Shown: in pieces, positions 22,791 through 29,597 of the stretch | How the letters are laid out: each line of letters opens with the position of its first letter | How positions within the stretch are numbered: position 1 is the first letter of the stretch | NCBI GenBank assembly: GCA_045126515.1 | Contig: JBGVOM010000011.1 | Location: 1-29,597, forward strand | DNA from: RUG11237 sp045126515 | Lineage (GTDB): Bacteria > Bacillota > Clostridia > Lachnospirales > Lachnospiraceae | Direction: 5' to 3' | DNA length: 29,597 nucleotides | Notes under the pieces: generated by a model | What the model was told of the DNA's origin: nothing | Databases searched by the model: none | Seen by the model: only the letters and a program-made list of their open reading frames with translations | Program-made: the position numbers and the translations under genes

Positions 22791-24208
22791 TCTGATACGC
22801 CTTTTGCCTTAGCCAGGGTGAATATAAACTCTGTTCCAACTCCTTCGGTAGAAACTACATTGATATTCTCATTATGTACCTGAATGATTTCTTTTACGAT
22901 ACTCAGTCCAAGACCAGTCCCCTTCTTGTCTTTTCCTCGAGAGGTGTCAATTTTGTAGAAGCGGTCCCAAATCTGGTTGATACTTTCTTTGGGAATTCCG
23001 ATTCCGGTATCTTTGACAGAAATCAGCACCTTTTCACTTTTTTCCGTAGTTTCAATATAAATACTGGAATTATTTCCGGAAAATTTAATGGCATTGTCAA
23101 TCAGATTATATAGTACCTGCTGAATTTTACTCATATCTGCAAATACATATAAGGACTGACCGGTCAAAATCAATTCAATGGACAGATTTTTACTCATGCA
23201 GCTGCCTCCGAAGGAAGCGGCAGTGTCTTTGATTACTTTGTTAATATCAAAGTTAGTTTTCTCTAACATCAATTCCTTGGAATTTAAGTTGTTTAGCAAC
23301 AACATACTTTGTGTCAGCTTATTCAAACGTGCAGTTTCCGATAAAACAATGTTTAAGTATTTTTCCTGCATTTCCTGCGGAATGGTTCCATCCAGAATTG
23401 CCTCTAAATATCCTTTGATGGAAGTCAGAGGGGAGCGGAAATCGTGGGAAATATTTGCAATAAACTTTTTTTGATATTCTTCCGAAGCATCCAGTTCACT
23501 TGCCATAAAGTTTAAGGAGTGGGCAAGCCGTCCAATTTCATCATCTTTATTAATGGAAATCTGGTGCTTGAAATTACCGTTGGCGTATTCGTTGGTAGCA
23601 GCAGTAATTTTCCGAAGCGGCAGATATACCATGTAAGTAAAGACGATTAAAATAATGGTAGACAGCAGGAAAATTGCACACAAAGAAATATAGGAGATAT
23701 TTAAAATCTGATCTCGTGACTGGACAATCTGTGTCATAGAGGTGTGCAGTGCAATATAACCTTTCACATTAATCCCTGAAGTTATGGGATAAATTACACT
23801 CAAAGTATCCTCGGAAAACATACCATAAAAATTCCCGGTACTGTAAAAAGAGTGGGAATTAGAAGCCGGATTAAAGCCTTCGATTGTCACTGGATGTTCT
23901 GTGTCTAACTTTTCTCTGGAATTGGCAATAATGTTCCCTTGCGGGCTGATAATCCAAATCTGGGCAGACATATAAGTATCTAATGCCTGCAAGTGGGAAT
24001 GGACAGTTTCTAAATCCATGGTGTTATTGTAATAGCTGCTGGCATACTGGGAAGATACCAGAGTTGCTTCTTTATATAAATCATCTGCTTTTTGCTTGGT
24101 TAAATGAGTTAAAGTAAGATTAGAGGTAAAAAGAGCAATGGTGAGAAAACTCAAAAAACCAAACAAAAGATATGCAAACAGGAATTTTCGGTAAAGTGTG
24201 TGTTTCAT
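22784..24208 (-). CDS. Two-component sensor histidine kinase
   Basis: 474 residues. TM1 (about 8-29) and TM2 (about 171-195) enclose an extracytoplasmic sensor region of ~140 residues. HAMP follows at about 195-245. HisKA has phosphoacceptor H255 in ANISHDFRSPLTS. HATPase_c has the N box (VLYNLIDNAIKF, N368/N372), G1 (DTGIGIP, from D400) and G2 (GTGLGLS, from 430). All catalytic motifs are present. It lies one base after the response regulator gene, so the pair is co-transcribed and cognate. The signal is unknown; the sensor region resembles no family I can name. Confidence 0.93.
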   Translation of the reverse strand: MKHTLYRKFLFAYLLFGFLSFLTIALFTSNLTLTHLTKQKADDLYKEATLVSSQYASSYYNNTMDLETVHSHLQALDTYMSAQIWIISPQGNIIANSREKLDTEHPVTIEGFNPASNSHSFYSTGNFYGMFSEDTLSVIYPITSGINVKGYIALHTSMTQIVQSRDQILNISYISLCAIFLLSTIILIVFTYMVYLPLRKITAATNEYANGNFKHQISINKDDEIGRLAHSLNFMASELDASEEYQKKFIANISHDFRSPLTSIKGYLEAILDGTIPQEMQEKYLNIVLSETARLNKLTQSMLLLNNLNSKELMLEKTNFDINKVIKDTAASFGGSCMSKNLSIELILTGQSLYVFADMSKIQQVLYNLIDNAIKFSGNNSSIYIETTEKSEKVLISVKDTGIGIPKESINQIWDRFYKIDTSRGKDKKGTGLGLSIVKEIIQVHNENINVVSTEGVGTEFIFTLAKAKGVSEN

Positions 24209-24209
24209 T

Positions 24210-24911
24210 TTATTTCACCTCAAATTTATAGCCAATGCCCCAGACAGTGGAAAGTGACCAGTTAGCGTGGTCTTTGATTTTCTCACGAAGTCTCTTGATA
24301 TGCACGTCCACGGTACGGGTATCTCCCACGTATTCATAGCCCCAGATATGGTCTAAAAGCTGTTCTCTGGTAAATACCTGATTTGGTGATGCAGCAAGGA
24401 AATAAAGTAATTCCAGTTCCTTTGGGGGCATATCAATAGTTTTTCCCATATATACTACAGAGTAATTGGTCTGATTGATGACTAAATCCTGATATTCTAC
24501 CACCTTAATATTACTGTTGGCAGCTGGTGCAGGTTTTGCAGGTTGGTAGCGGCGCAACACGGCCTTCACTCTTGCAACCATTTCTTTGGAGTCAAAAGGC
24601 TTAATCATATAATCATCTGCACCCAGTTCCAGTCCCAGAACCTTATCAAAAATTTCGCCCTTGGCGGACAGCATAATAATAGGAACCTGGGACTTAGCAC
24701 GGATTTCCCGGCACACCTGATAACCGTCAATGCCCGGAAGCATCAAATCCAGTAAAATCAGATTAGGCTGAAAAGTGTCAAAAGTAGCCAGTGCTTCTTC
24801 CCCGTCATTTACAATGGCGGTTTCGAAACATTCTTTGGTTAAATATAATGAAATCAGTTCTGCAATGTTGTTATCATCATCTACAATTAAAATTTTCTGT
24901 TTTGCTGCCAT
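24210..24911 (-). CDS. OmpR/PhoB-family response regulator
   Basis: 233 residues. The receiver domain (5-120) has acidic pocket DDD (11-13), phosphoacceptor D55 in LLDLMLPG, and the conserved K in MIKPFD. The DNA-binding winged helix (~135-230) has the PhoB-type RTVDVHIKRLREKI recognition region. GGAGGAGA directly before the ATG sets the start. It is 11 bases downstream of mutS2 and one base upstream of its kinase. Its targets are unknown. Confidence 0.94.
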   Translation of the reverse strand: MAAKQKILIVDDDNNIAELISLYLTKECFETAIVNDGEEALATFDTFQPNLILLDLMLPGIDGYQVCREIRAKSQVPIIMLSAKGEIFDKVLGLELGADDYMIKPFDSKEMVARVKAVLRRYQPAKPAPAANSNIKVVEYQDLVINQTNYSVVYMGKTIDMPPKELELLYFLAASPNQVFTREQLLDHIWGYEYVGDTRTVDVHIKRLREKIKDHANWSLSTVWGIGYKFEVK

Positions 24912-24922
24912 ACAATCTCCTC

Positions 24923-27307
24923 CTATTTAAATTCTACAATGGTTACCCCGGCATCACCTTCGCCAAATTCCCCAAGGCGGAAGGAGCTTACGTATTTCAA
25001 ACGTCGCAGATGCTTGTGAACGGCGGCACGTAATGCACCGGTACCCTTGCCGTGTACTACCCGCACACTTGGCAGATGAGCAAGATAGGCATCATCTAAG
25101 TATTTATCCAATAGTGCAACAGCCTCGTCGGTGGTTCTTCCAATCAAATTAATTTCTGTAGAAACACTGGCGGACTTGGACATCTTGATTTTTCCGGAGC
25201 CGGTACGGCTGAAATTGTTCTGTTCCGGTTTTGGCTGGGCTATAATTTCCAAATCCTTAATGTTTACCTGAGAGCGGAGAATTCCCATCTGTACATACAA
25301 ATCACCCTTGGCATTTGGCAGGGTGCTGACGGTTCCGTCTAATCCCATGCTTAATACTTTTACGCTGGTACCCACCTTAAAGTCAGCAGGTTTGTGCTGT
25401 TTCTTCGGCTTGGCGGTATTTTTAACTGCCAGTTTGTTATTGACGGAGTCTAATTTTTTCTTGGCATCCTGACGGCGCTTTTCCATTTCTTTGGAAGTAC
25501 CGCTTTCTTCGTAAAATTTGCGGAAATCTTTCATGGTCTGGTCGGCGTAGGATTTGGCATCACTTAAAATCTCTCTTGCCTTTTCGTTTGCCTCCCTGAG
25601 AATATCTTCCCTGCGTTTGTCGATATTGTCCTGCTTCTTTTCCAGACGCTGCTTTAAGGTTTTGATTTCCTCTTTGTATTGTTTGATTTCTTCCTGTTCT
25701 TTTTCGATGGTTTTACGGCTGGCTTCTAAGTCTGCAATTACATCCTCAAAGCTTTCTGCCTCCTTGCTGATTTGCTGTCTGGCATCTTCAATTAAGAAGT
25801 TAGGGAGTCCTAACTTTGAAGAGATAGCAAAGGCATTACTTTTTCCCGGAATTCCAATTAAAAGGCGGTAAGTAGGGCGCAGAGTTTCCACGTCAAACTC
25901 ACAGCTGGCATTTTCCACACCTTGGGTGGAAAGGGCAAATATTTTTAATTCACTGTAATGTGTGGTTGCCATGGTGCGGATTCCCATATTGTGAAGATGG
26001 GATAAAATTGAAATTGCCAAAGCAGCACCTTCCGTAGGATCAGTACCGGCACCAAGTTCGTCGAACAGCACCAGTGAGTCCTTAGTGGCAGAGTTTAAAA
26101 TCTGTACAATATTTGTCATGTGGGAGGAGAAAGTACTTAAGGACTGTTCAATACTTTGCTCGTCACCGATATCTGCAAACACATCCTGAAAAACAGTGAG
26201 CTTAGAGTGATCCATGGCAGGAATGTGAAGTCCCGCCTGCCCCATTAAGGAAAATAGTCCGGCTGTTTTTAGGGAAACGGTTTTACCCCCTGTGTTTGGT
26301 CCTGTGACAATTAACAGGTCAAAGTCTTCTCCAAGACGGATGGTGATTGGGACTACTTTGTGCTTATCTAACAGAGGATGTCGTCCTTCCTTGATGTAGA
26401 TAATTCCATCCGTATTAAATTCCGGCTCACTTCCGTTATAAGATTTAGATAACAGGGCTTTTGCAAAAATAAAGTCCAGTTTTGTCATAATATTATAATT
26501 TTCAATGATTTCTTCAATGTGTTCTGCAGTGGAAGCACTTAAGACCGCAAGAATCCGCTGGATTTCTTCCTGTTCTTTTAACATATATTCTTTGTAATCA
26601 TTGTTTAATTTCACTACCGCCATAGGCTCAATAAAAAAGGTAGAACCGCTGGAGGACTGGTCGTGAATCATACCTGACACCTGAGAACGGTGTTCTGCCT
26701 TTACAGGAAGACAGTATCTTCCATTACGCTGGGTAATCACAGCTTCCTGTAAATAGGAACGGGTTGTGGTGTTGGAAGTCATGGAAACCAGTTGAGCATG
26801 AATCCGCTCATTGATGTTTCGCATGCTTCGGCGGATGTTTTTCAATTCGGAGGAAGCATCATCGCTGATTTCATCCTCAGAAATAATACATCTGCGGATT
26901 TCCCTGGCAAGAAGTGTCAAAGGCTCCAAACCATCAAATAAAGGTACAAGACTATCCTCGGTCAGGTCGGAATCTTCGTTTCTGGAATACTGTTTTACCC
27001 GGTTGGTGTTTTCCAACAGATTGCATACCTGTAACAGTTCTTCCTGACTTAAGGTACTTCCGATTTCTAATCGTTTTAAAGAAACACGCACATCATGGAC
27101 ACCGCCAAAGGAGATGCTGCCATGCTTGTAAACACGTACCAGTGCATCGGAAGTTTCCCTCTGTGCCTGTTCGATTTCTTCCTTGTCCGTCATAGGAAGC
27201 AGTTCCCGGCACAAAGCCTTTGCACTGTCACTGCAGGCGTAGTTTATAAGAAGGTCGATGACCTTTGTATATTCAAGTGTTTTTAAAGATTTCTTATTCA
27301 TATTCAT
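24923..27307 (-). CDS. mutS2: MutS2 endonuclease/ribosome-associated ATPase with Smr domain
   Basis: 794 residues, the normal MutS2 length. There is no mismatch-recognition domain I, as expected. The core and clamp (about 1-300) precede the ABC-type ATPase with Walker A GPNTGGKT (336-343) and Walker B LVLFDELGAG (D416, E417). A long coiled coil (~520-630) and linker lead to the C-terminal Smr domain (about 718-794; NLIGRT and HGKGTG motifs). MutS2 has been linked to suppression of homologous recombination and to rescue of collided ribosomes. Translation starts at 27307 or at the second ATG at 27301; AAAGG upstream is 12-13 bases away. First gene of an operon with the two-component system. Confidence 0.96.
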   Translation of the reverse strand: MNMNKKSLKTLEYTKVIDLLINYACSDSAKALCRELLPMTDKEEIEQAQRETSDALVRVYKHGSISFGGVHDVRVSLKRLEIGSTLSQEELLQVCNLLENTNRVKQYSRNEDSDLTEDSLVPLFDGLEPLTLLAREIRRCIISEDEISDDASSELKNIRRSMRNINERIHAQLVSMTSNTTTRSYLQEAVITQRNGRYCLPVKAEHRSQVSGMIHDQSSSGSTFFIEPMAVVKLNNDYKEYMLKEQEEIQRILAVLSASTAEHIEEIIENYNIMTKLDFIFAKALLSKSYNGSEPEFNTDGIIYIKEGRHPLLDKHKVVPITIRLGEDFDLLIVTGPNTGGKTVSLKTAGLFSLMGQAGLHIPAMDHSKLTVFQDVFADIGDEQSIEQSLSTFSSHMTNIVQILNSATKDSLVLFDELGAGTDPTEGAALAISILSHLHNMGIRTMATTHYSELKIFALSTQGVENASCEFDVETLRPTYRLLIGIPGKSNAFAISSKLGLPNFLIEDARQQISKEAESFEDVIADLEASRKTIEKEQEEIKQYKEEIKTLKQRLEKKQDNIDKRREDILREANEKAREILSDAKSYADQTMKDFRKFYEESGTSKEMEKRRQDAKKKLDSVNNKLAVKNTAKPKKQHKPADFKVGTSVKVLSMGLDGTVSTLPNAKGDLYVQMGILRSQVNIKDLEIIAQPKPEQNNFSRTGSGKIKMSKSASVSTEINLIGRTTDEAVALLDKYLDDAYLAHLPSVRVVHGKGTGALRAAVHKHLRRLKYVSSFRLGEFGEGDAGVTIVEFK

Positions 27308-27360
27308 ATATTTAAAATTGCCTTTCTCTTTGAAATAGAAATAAATTAAATTCCTTTTGT

Positions 27361-27390
27361 ATTATACAATAGATTGGGCAGGTTATACAA
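27361..27390 (-). promoter_or_regulatory. Sigma-A promoter of the mutS2 operon
   Basis: On the minus strand TTGTAT (27385-27390) and a perfect TATAAT (27361-27366) are separated by 18 bases, giving a leader of about 45 bases before the mutS2 ATG. Confidence 0.7.
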
Positions 27391-27415
27391 TGATTTTGTG
27401 GGGAGAAAACGTGGG

Positions 27416-27661
27416 GGCAATTCGGGATTGGGGTTGGGAGGGACGCTCATAAGTGGTATCCATGCTTCCTTGGAGGGCAGAGGCAACGCGAATGTGAACT
27501 AACTGTCAAGGGCGAGTAAGACGCTCTGGAAAGCCATCGCGCCTAACTCGCCCTAGACAGTGGATTTCACATTTGCTAAGGACGCCTCTTAAATTGCCCT
27601 CCAAGGAAGCATGGATACCACTTATGAGCTGTGCCTACAAACCGCAAAAGCCGGAATTGCC
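27416..27661 (+). repeat. Long structured palindromic element L2
   Basis: The 194-bp core is 27441-27634. Arms 27445-27479 and 27595-27629 are perfect 35-bp complements whose middle part differs completely from L1. The folded core is conserved and shows compensatory changes: GGGCGAGT with ACTCGCCC replaces GGGAAACT with AGTTGCCC, and GAATGTGAA with TTCACATTT replaces GAATGCGAA with TTCGCGTTC. Outer stem: GGCAATTC (27416-27423) with GAATTGCC (27654-27661). It lies upstream of mutS2 on the opposite sense and faces L3. Confidence 0.88.
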
Positions 27662-27793
27662 ACGGGTTTTCTCTGATAGAAATGTTATGCGTAGAAAGTT
27701 TTCAATGTTTTGAATAAGCTATTAAAAACATTATTTATTTCTATATTTGGCAACATCATAAATGTGGCGGGCGCAATTTGCAGGGGTGAATCC

Positions 27794-28039
27794 GGGATTC
27801 AGACTTTCCGTTGTCGAAGCACAGCTCATAAGCAGGACCAATGCTTCTCTGGAAGGCAATTAGAGAGGCGCTTTTAGCGAATGCGAAATCCAATGTCTAC
27901 GGCAACTTGGGCGCGACAGTCTTCTGGAGCGTCTTAGTTGCCGTTGACAGTTAGTTCGCATTGGCGTTGCCTCGTGCCTTCCAGAGAAGCATTGGTCCTG
28001 CTTATGAGCGTCCCTCCCCCAACCCCAAGTCCGAATCCC
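27794..28039 (-). repeat. Long structured palindromic element L3, inverted relative to L2
   Basis: The core 27819-28012 is 194 bp in minus-strand sense. Arms 27824-27858 and 27975-28009 are perfect 35-bp complements. The core stem ACGGCAACT with AGTTGCCGT differs from L1 and L2 but stays paired. Outer stem: GGGATTCAGACTT (27794-27806) with AAGTCCGAATCCC (28027-28039), 12 Watson-Crick pairs and one that is G-U on the minus strand. The total span is 246 bp, the same as L2. Confidence 0.88.
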
Positions 28040-28093
28040 CGTATGAAACACAATATTTTATTTAAGGTTCATAAATTGTTCATATGTATTTGT

Positions 28094-28120
28094 TACAATA
28101 TTTTAACATATTGTGTTTTT
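28094..28120 (+). promoter_or_regulatory. -10-like element and overlapping inverted repeat before the HtrA-like gene
   Basis: TACAAT (28094-28099) could be a -10, though no good -35 is spaced correctly. ACAATAT (28095-28101) and ATATTGT (28108-28114) form an inverted repeat over it, followed by GTTTTT. It may be an operator or a weak terminator. Confidence 0.35.
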
Positions 28121-28162
28121 ACTTGAAAATACTTGAAAATGGAAGGGACAGGTGCCTTACAC

Positions 28163-29461
28163 ATGAAAGATGAACAGGAAAAGAAGCCAAAGCAGGCAGA
28201 GGAATATTCATTTATTAGAGAAAAGATTAAGGAGCGCCCAAAAAGCAGAAAGCAGATTGCCATGGAGGTGGGCTGCTTTGTTGGGGCGGCTGTAGTGTTT
28301 GGTGTGATTGCCAGTGTGATTATGGCGGCGCTTACACCAAAGCTTCAGGGATGGATGTATGGAGAAGAAGATGCTGAAGTGGTTACCATTCCAAAGGATG
28401 AGGCATCAGGTGTAGAGGAAATAGAAGCAGTAGAAGCGACTCCGGTACCAACCCAGGAGCCGGTTGTAAATGTGGTGGAAAAGAATCTAGAAATGCAGGA
28501 TTATATCAGCCTGTATAGTGAAATATACAGCACTGCAGATGGAATTAAAAACTCCCTTGTGACGGTGGTGGGTGTAAGCAGTACTGTGGACTGGATGAAT
28601 AATCCATACGAAAATGAAGGTCAGGCTTCCGGCATTGTTGTGGCAGACAATGGAAAAGAATTTCTGATTCTTACGGATAAAAAGGTGATTGAAGGGGTAG
28701 AGGAAATCAATGTATTGTTTGCTACCGGAGAACAGCTTCCGGCGGTTCAGAAGAAATATGACGGCAACATAGGACTTGCCATTCTTGCAGTGGAGAAAAA
28801 ATCCTTTGTCCAGGAAAATATTGATAAAATCAAGGTGGTTACCCTTGGCAATTCCAAACTTCTTCATCTGGGGACTCCGGTGCTTGCAGTGGGAAGTCCT
28901 TTAGGCACCACAGATTCTGTGCTAAGCGGAAATATTACTTCCTTAAAGACAGTATCTGACACAGAAGATGTAAGTTATCCGCTGATTTCTACGGATATGC
29001 TGGGGAGTACCAATGGAAATGGTGTTTTGATTAATCTGGCCGGAGAAGTGGTGGGAATTTACACCAGAGATTTAAGTGCTTCTTCGGAAAATGGCTTGAT
29101 TACAGCCTACGCCATTTCTGAATTAAAGGGAATTATTGAACGGCTTTCCAATAATTTAGGTATTGCTTATCTTGGAATCCATAGTAGGGAAGTGACAAAA
29201 GAAGATGAAGCTACGTATAAAATGCCAAGAGGCGTAGGAATTATTAATGTATCTGTGGATTCACCGGCAATGGCAGCGGGCATGCAAAGTGGTGATATTA
29301 TTGTGGCAATAGAAGGAAAAGAAATCACCAGCCAGAGAGAATTAGAAAATGTCATAAGCTCCTGTGAACCGGAACAGCTGATTACTATAACTGCAATGCG
29401 CCCGGGAGCAGATGAGTATGTGGAGATTAAATTTGATGTGACACTTGGGGTGAGGCAGTAA
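28163..29461 (+). CDS. HtrA-like membrane protein, catalytically degenerate (pseudoprotease), with PDZ domain
   Basis: 432 residues from ATG 28163, chosen because AGGTG lies eight bases upstream; the earlier TTG 28133 and ATG 28139 have no such site. A basic cytosolic N-terminus precedes one transmembrane helix (about 33-56), a Glu/Pro-rich linker, a trypsin-like domain (~110-325) and a PDZ domain (~335-425; SPAMAAGMQSGDIIVAIEG). The trypsin-like fold aligns closely with HtrA/DegP, but all three catalytic positions are changed. The LTNNHVV histidine is lysine (LTDKKVI, K174), the DLAVL aspartate is glycine (IGLAIL, G204), and the GNSGGP serine is glycine (TNGNGV, G285). Proteolysis is therefore not expected. 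A scaffold, chaperone or signal-sensing role is inferred. The reading frame is intact and not decayed. Confidence 0.85.
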   Translation: MKDEQEKKPKQAEEYSFIREKIKERPKSRKQIAMEVGCFVGAAVVFGVIASVIMAALTPKLQGWMYGEEDAEVVTIPKDEASGVEEIEAVEATPVPTQEPVVNVVEKNLEMQDYISLYSEIYSTADGIKNSLVTVVGVSSTVDWMNNPYENEGQASGIVVADNGKEFLILTDKKVIEGVEEINVLFATGEQLPAVQKKYDGNIGLAILAVEKKSFVQENIDKIKVVTLGNSKLLHLGTPVLAVGSPLGTTDSVLSGNITSLKTVSDTEDVSYPLISTDMLGSTNGNGVLINLAGEVVGIYTRDLSASSENGLITAYAISELKGIIERLSNNLGIAYLGIHSREVTKEDEATYKMPRGVGIINVSVDSPAMAAGMQSGDIIVAIEGKEITSQRELENVISSCEPEQLITITAMRPGADEYVEIKFDVTLGVRQ

Positions 29462-29500
29462 AGACTAACTATTAAAAGTCAAGCCCTAAAATGATATTTT

Positions 29501-29597
29501 TTGAATAAAGTACAGAAATGTATTTTAGATATATTTTGAACTCAGTTGGAGTTCTTTGAACATTGAAAACTGCATGACAAAAAGAGCATCGTGATAG
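29501..29597 (+). promoter_or_regulatory. Probable leader of an rRNA operon (boxA-like site)
   Basis: GTTCTTTGAA (29551-29560), followed by CATTGAAAACTGCATGACAA, resembles the boxA antitermination site and the conserved stretch found ahead of 16S rRNA or in the 16S-23S spacer of Firmicutes. TTGAAT (29501-29506) with TTAGAT (29525-29530) may be a promoter, weakly. The window ends before any mature rRNA sequence. Confidence 0.5.

Larger units (their letters stand above)
27308..28162. other. 855-base intergenic region without genes
   Basis: It holds the mutS2 promoter, L2, about 130 bases of A+T-rich spacer (27662-27793), L3, and an A+T-rich leader of the HtrA-like gene. Short open frames inside L3 are by-products of the palindrome: they lack ribosome binding sites and code for no recognisable protein. 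The G-rich flank before L2 (GGGATTGGGGTTGGGAGGG) and its complement after L3 make the whole 27412-28043 stretch a larger imperfect palindrome. Confidence 0.7.

Noticed and set aside
27860..28126. Short ORFs within L3 on both strands
   Set aside because: They are produced by the palindrome, lack ribosome binding sites and encode no recognisable protein.
28133..28162. TTG 28133 or ATG 28139 start of the HtrA-like gene
   Set aside because: No ribosome binding site precedes either; AGGTG fits ATG 28163.
1..29597. CRISPR arrays, tRNA genes and insertion sequences
   Set aside because: I saw no regularly spaced short direct repeats, no tRNA cloverleaf and no transposase or integrase coding sequence in the window.

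Overview
The window looks like chromosome from a gut Firmicute of the Lachnospiraceae (Clostridium cluster XIVa; Roseburia, Blautia or Eubacterium type). The grounds are the low-to-moderate G+C, strong AGGAGG-type ribosome binding sites, large secreted alpha-amylases built from CBM26-like modules joined by Thr/Pro linkers, BspA-like LRR and VanW-like exported proteins, and the family make-up of the housekeeping genes. The genus cannot be fixed from sequence reading alone.

Layout: 1-381 holds a terminator from an upstream gene and a 194-bp palindromic element (L1). A thioredoxin (minus) and a NYN-OST-HTH putative RNase (plus) diverge around a second palindromic element (S1). 2182-10109 is a starch-degradation operon: one clear promoter with a cre-like site, then amylase, LRR surface protein and a second, paralogous amylase. 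After two more palindromic elements (S2, S3) comes glgA (glycogen synthase), then a secreted Fn3/Big2/amidase cell-wall hydrolase. A B12-type radical SAM protein converges on a membrane-anchored helical-repeat protein, and a 34-codon membrane peptide gene lies beyond.

17808-22579 is a tight five-gene operon: VanW-like exported protein, AIR-synthase/HypE-like protein, Lrp/AsnC regulator, class I aminotransferase and TrmL tRNA methyltransferase. It converges on a minus-strand operon mutS2 - response regulator - histidine kinase, with elements S4 and S5 in the junction. 27308-28162 is non-coding and carries two more 194-bp elements (L2, L3) facing each other. The last gene is an HtrA-like membrane protein that appears to have lost its whole catalytic triad. 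The final ~100 bases look like the leader of an rRNA operon.

The strongest candidate for an undescribed system is the dispersed family of structured repeats, with eight copies in 29.6 kb in two size classes. The long ones (L1-L3) have 35-bp perfect arms and a folded core. The short ones (S1, S2, S3, S5, and the half copy S4) have 25-30-bp perfect arms. All have GGGACGC at the 5' base and most have GGCTGTGC, or a close variant, at the 3' base, and they keep similar loops. The arm sequences differ between copies, yet each arm matches its own partner. An outer stem outside the signature also varies while staying paired in several copies, and its G-U wobbles fit only the strand that begins GGGACGC. 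This is the signature of a conserved RNA (or single-stranded DNA) structure, not of a conserved sequence.
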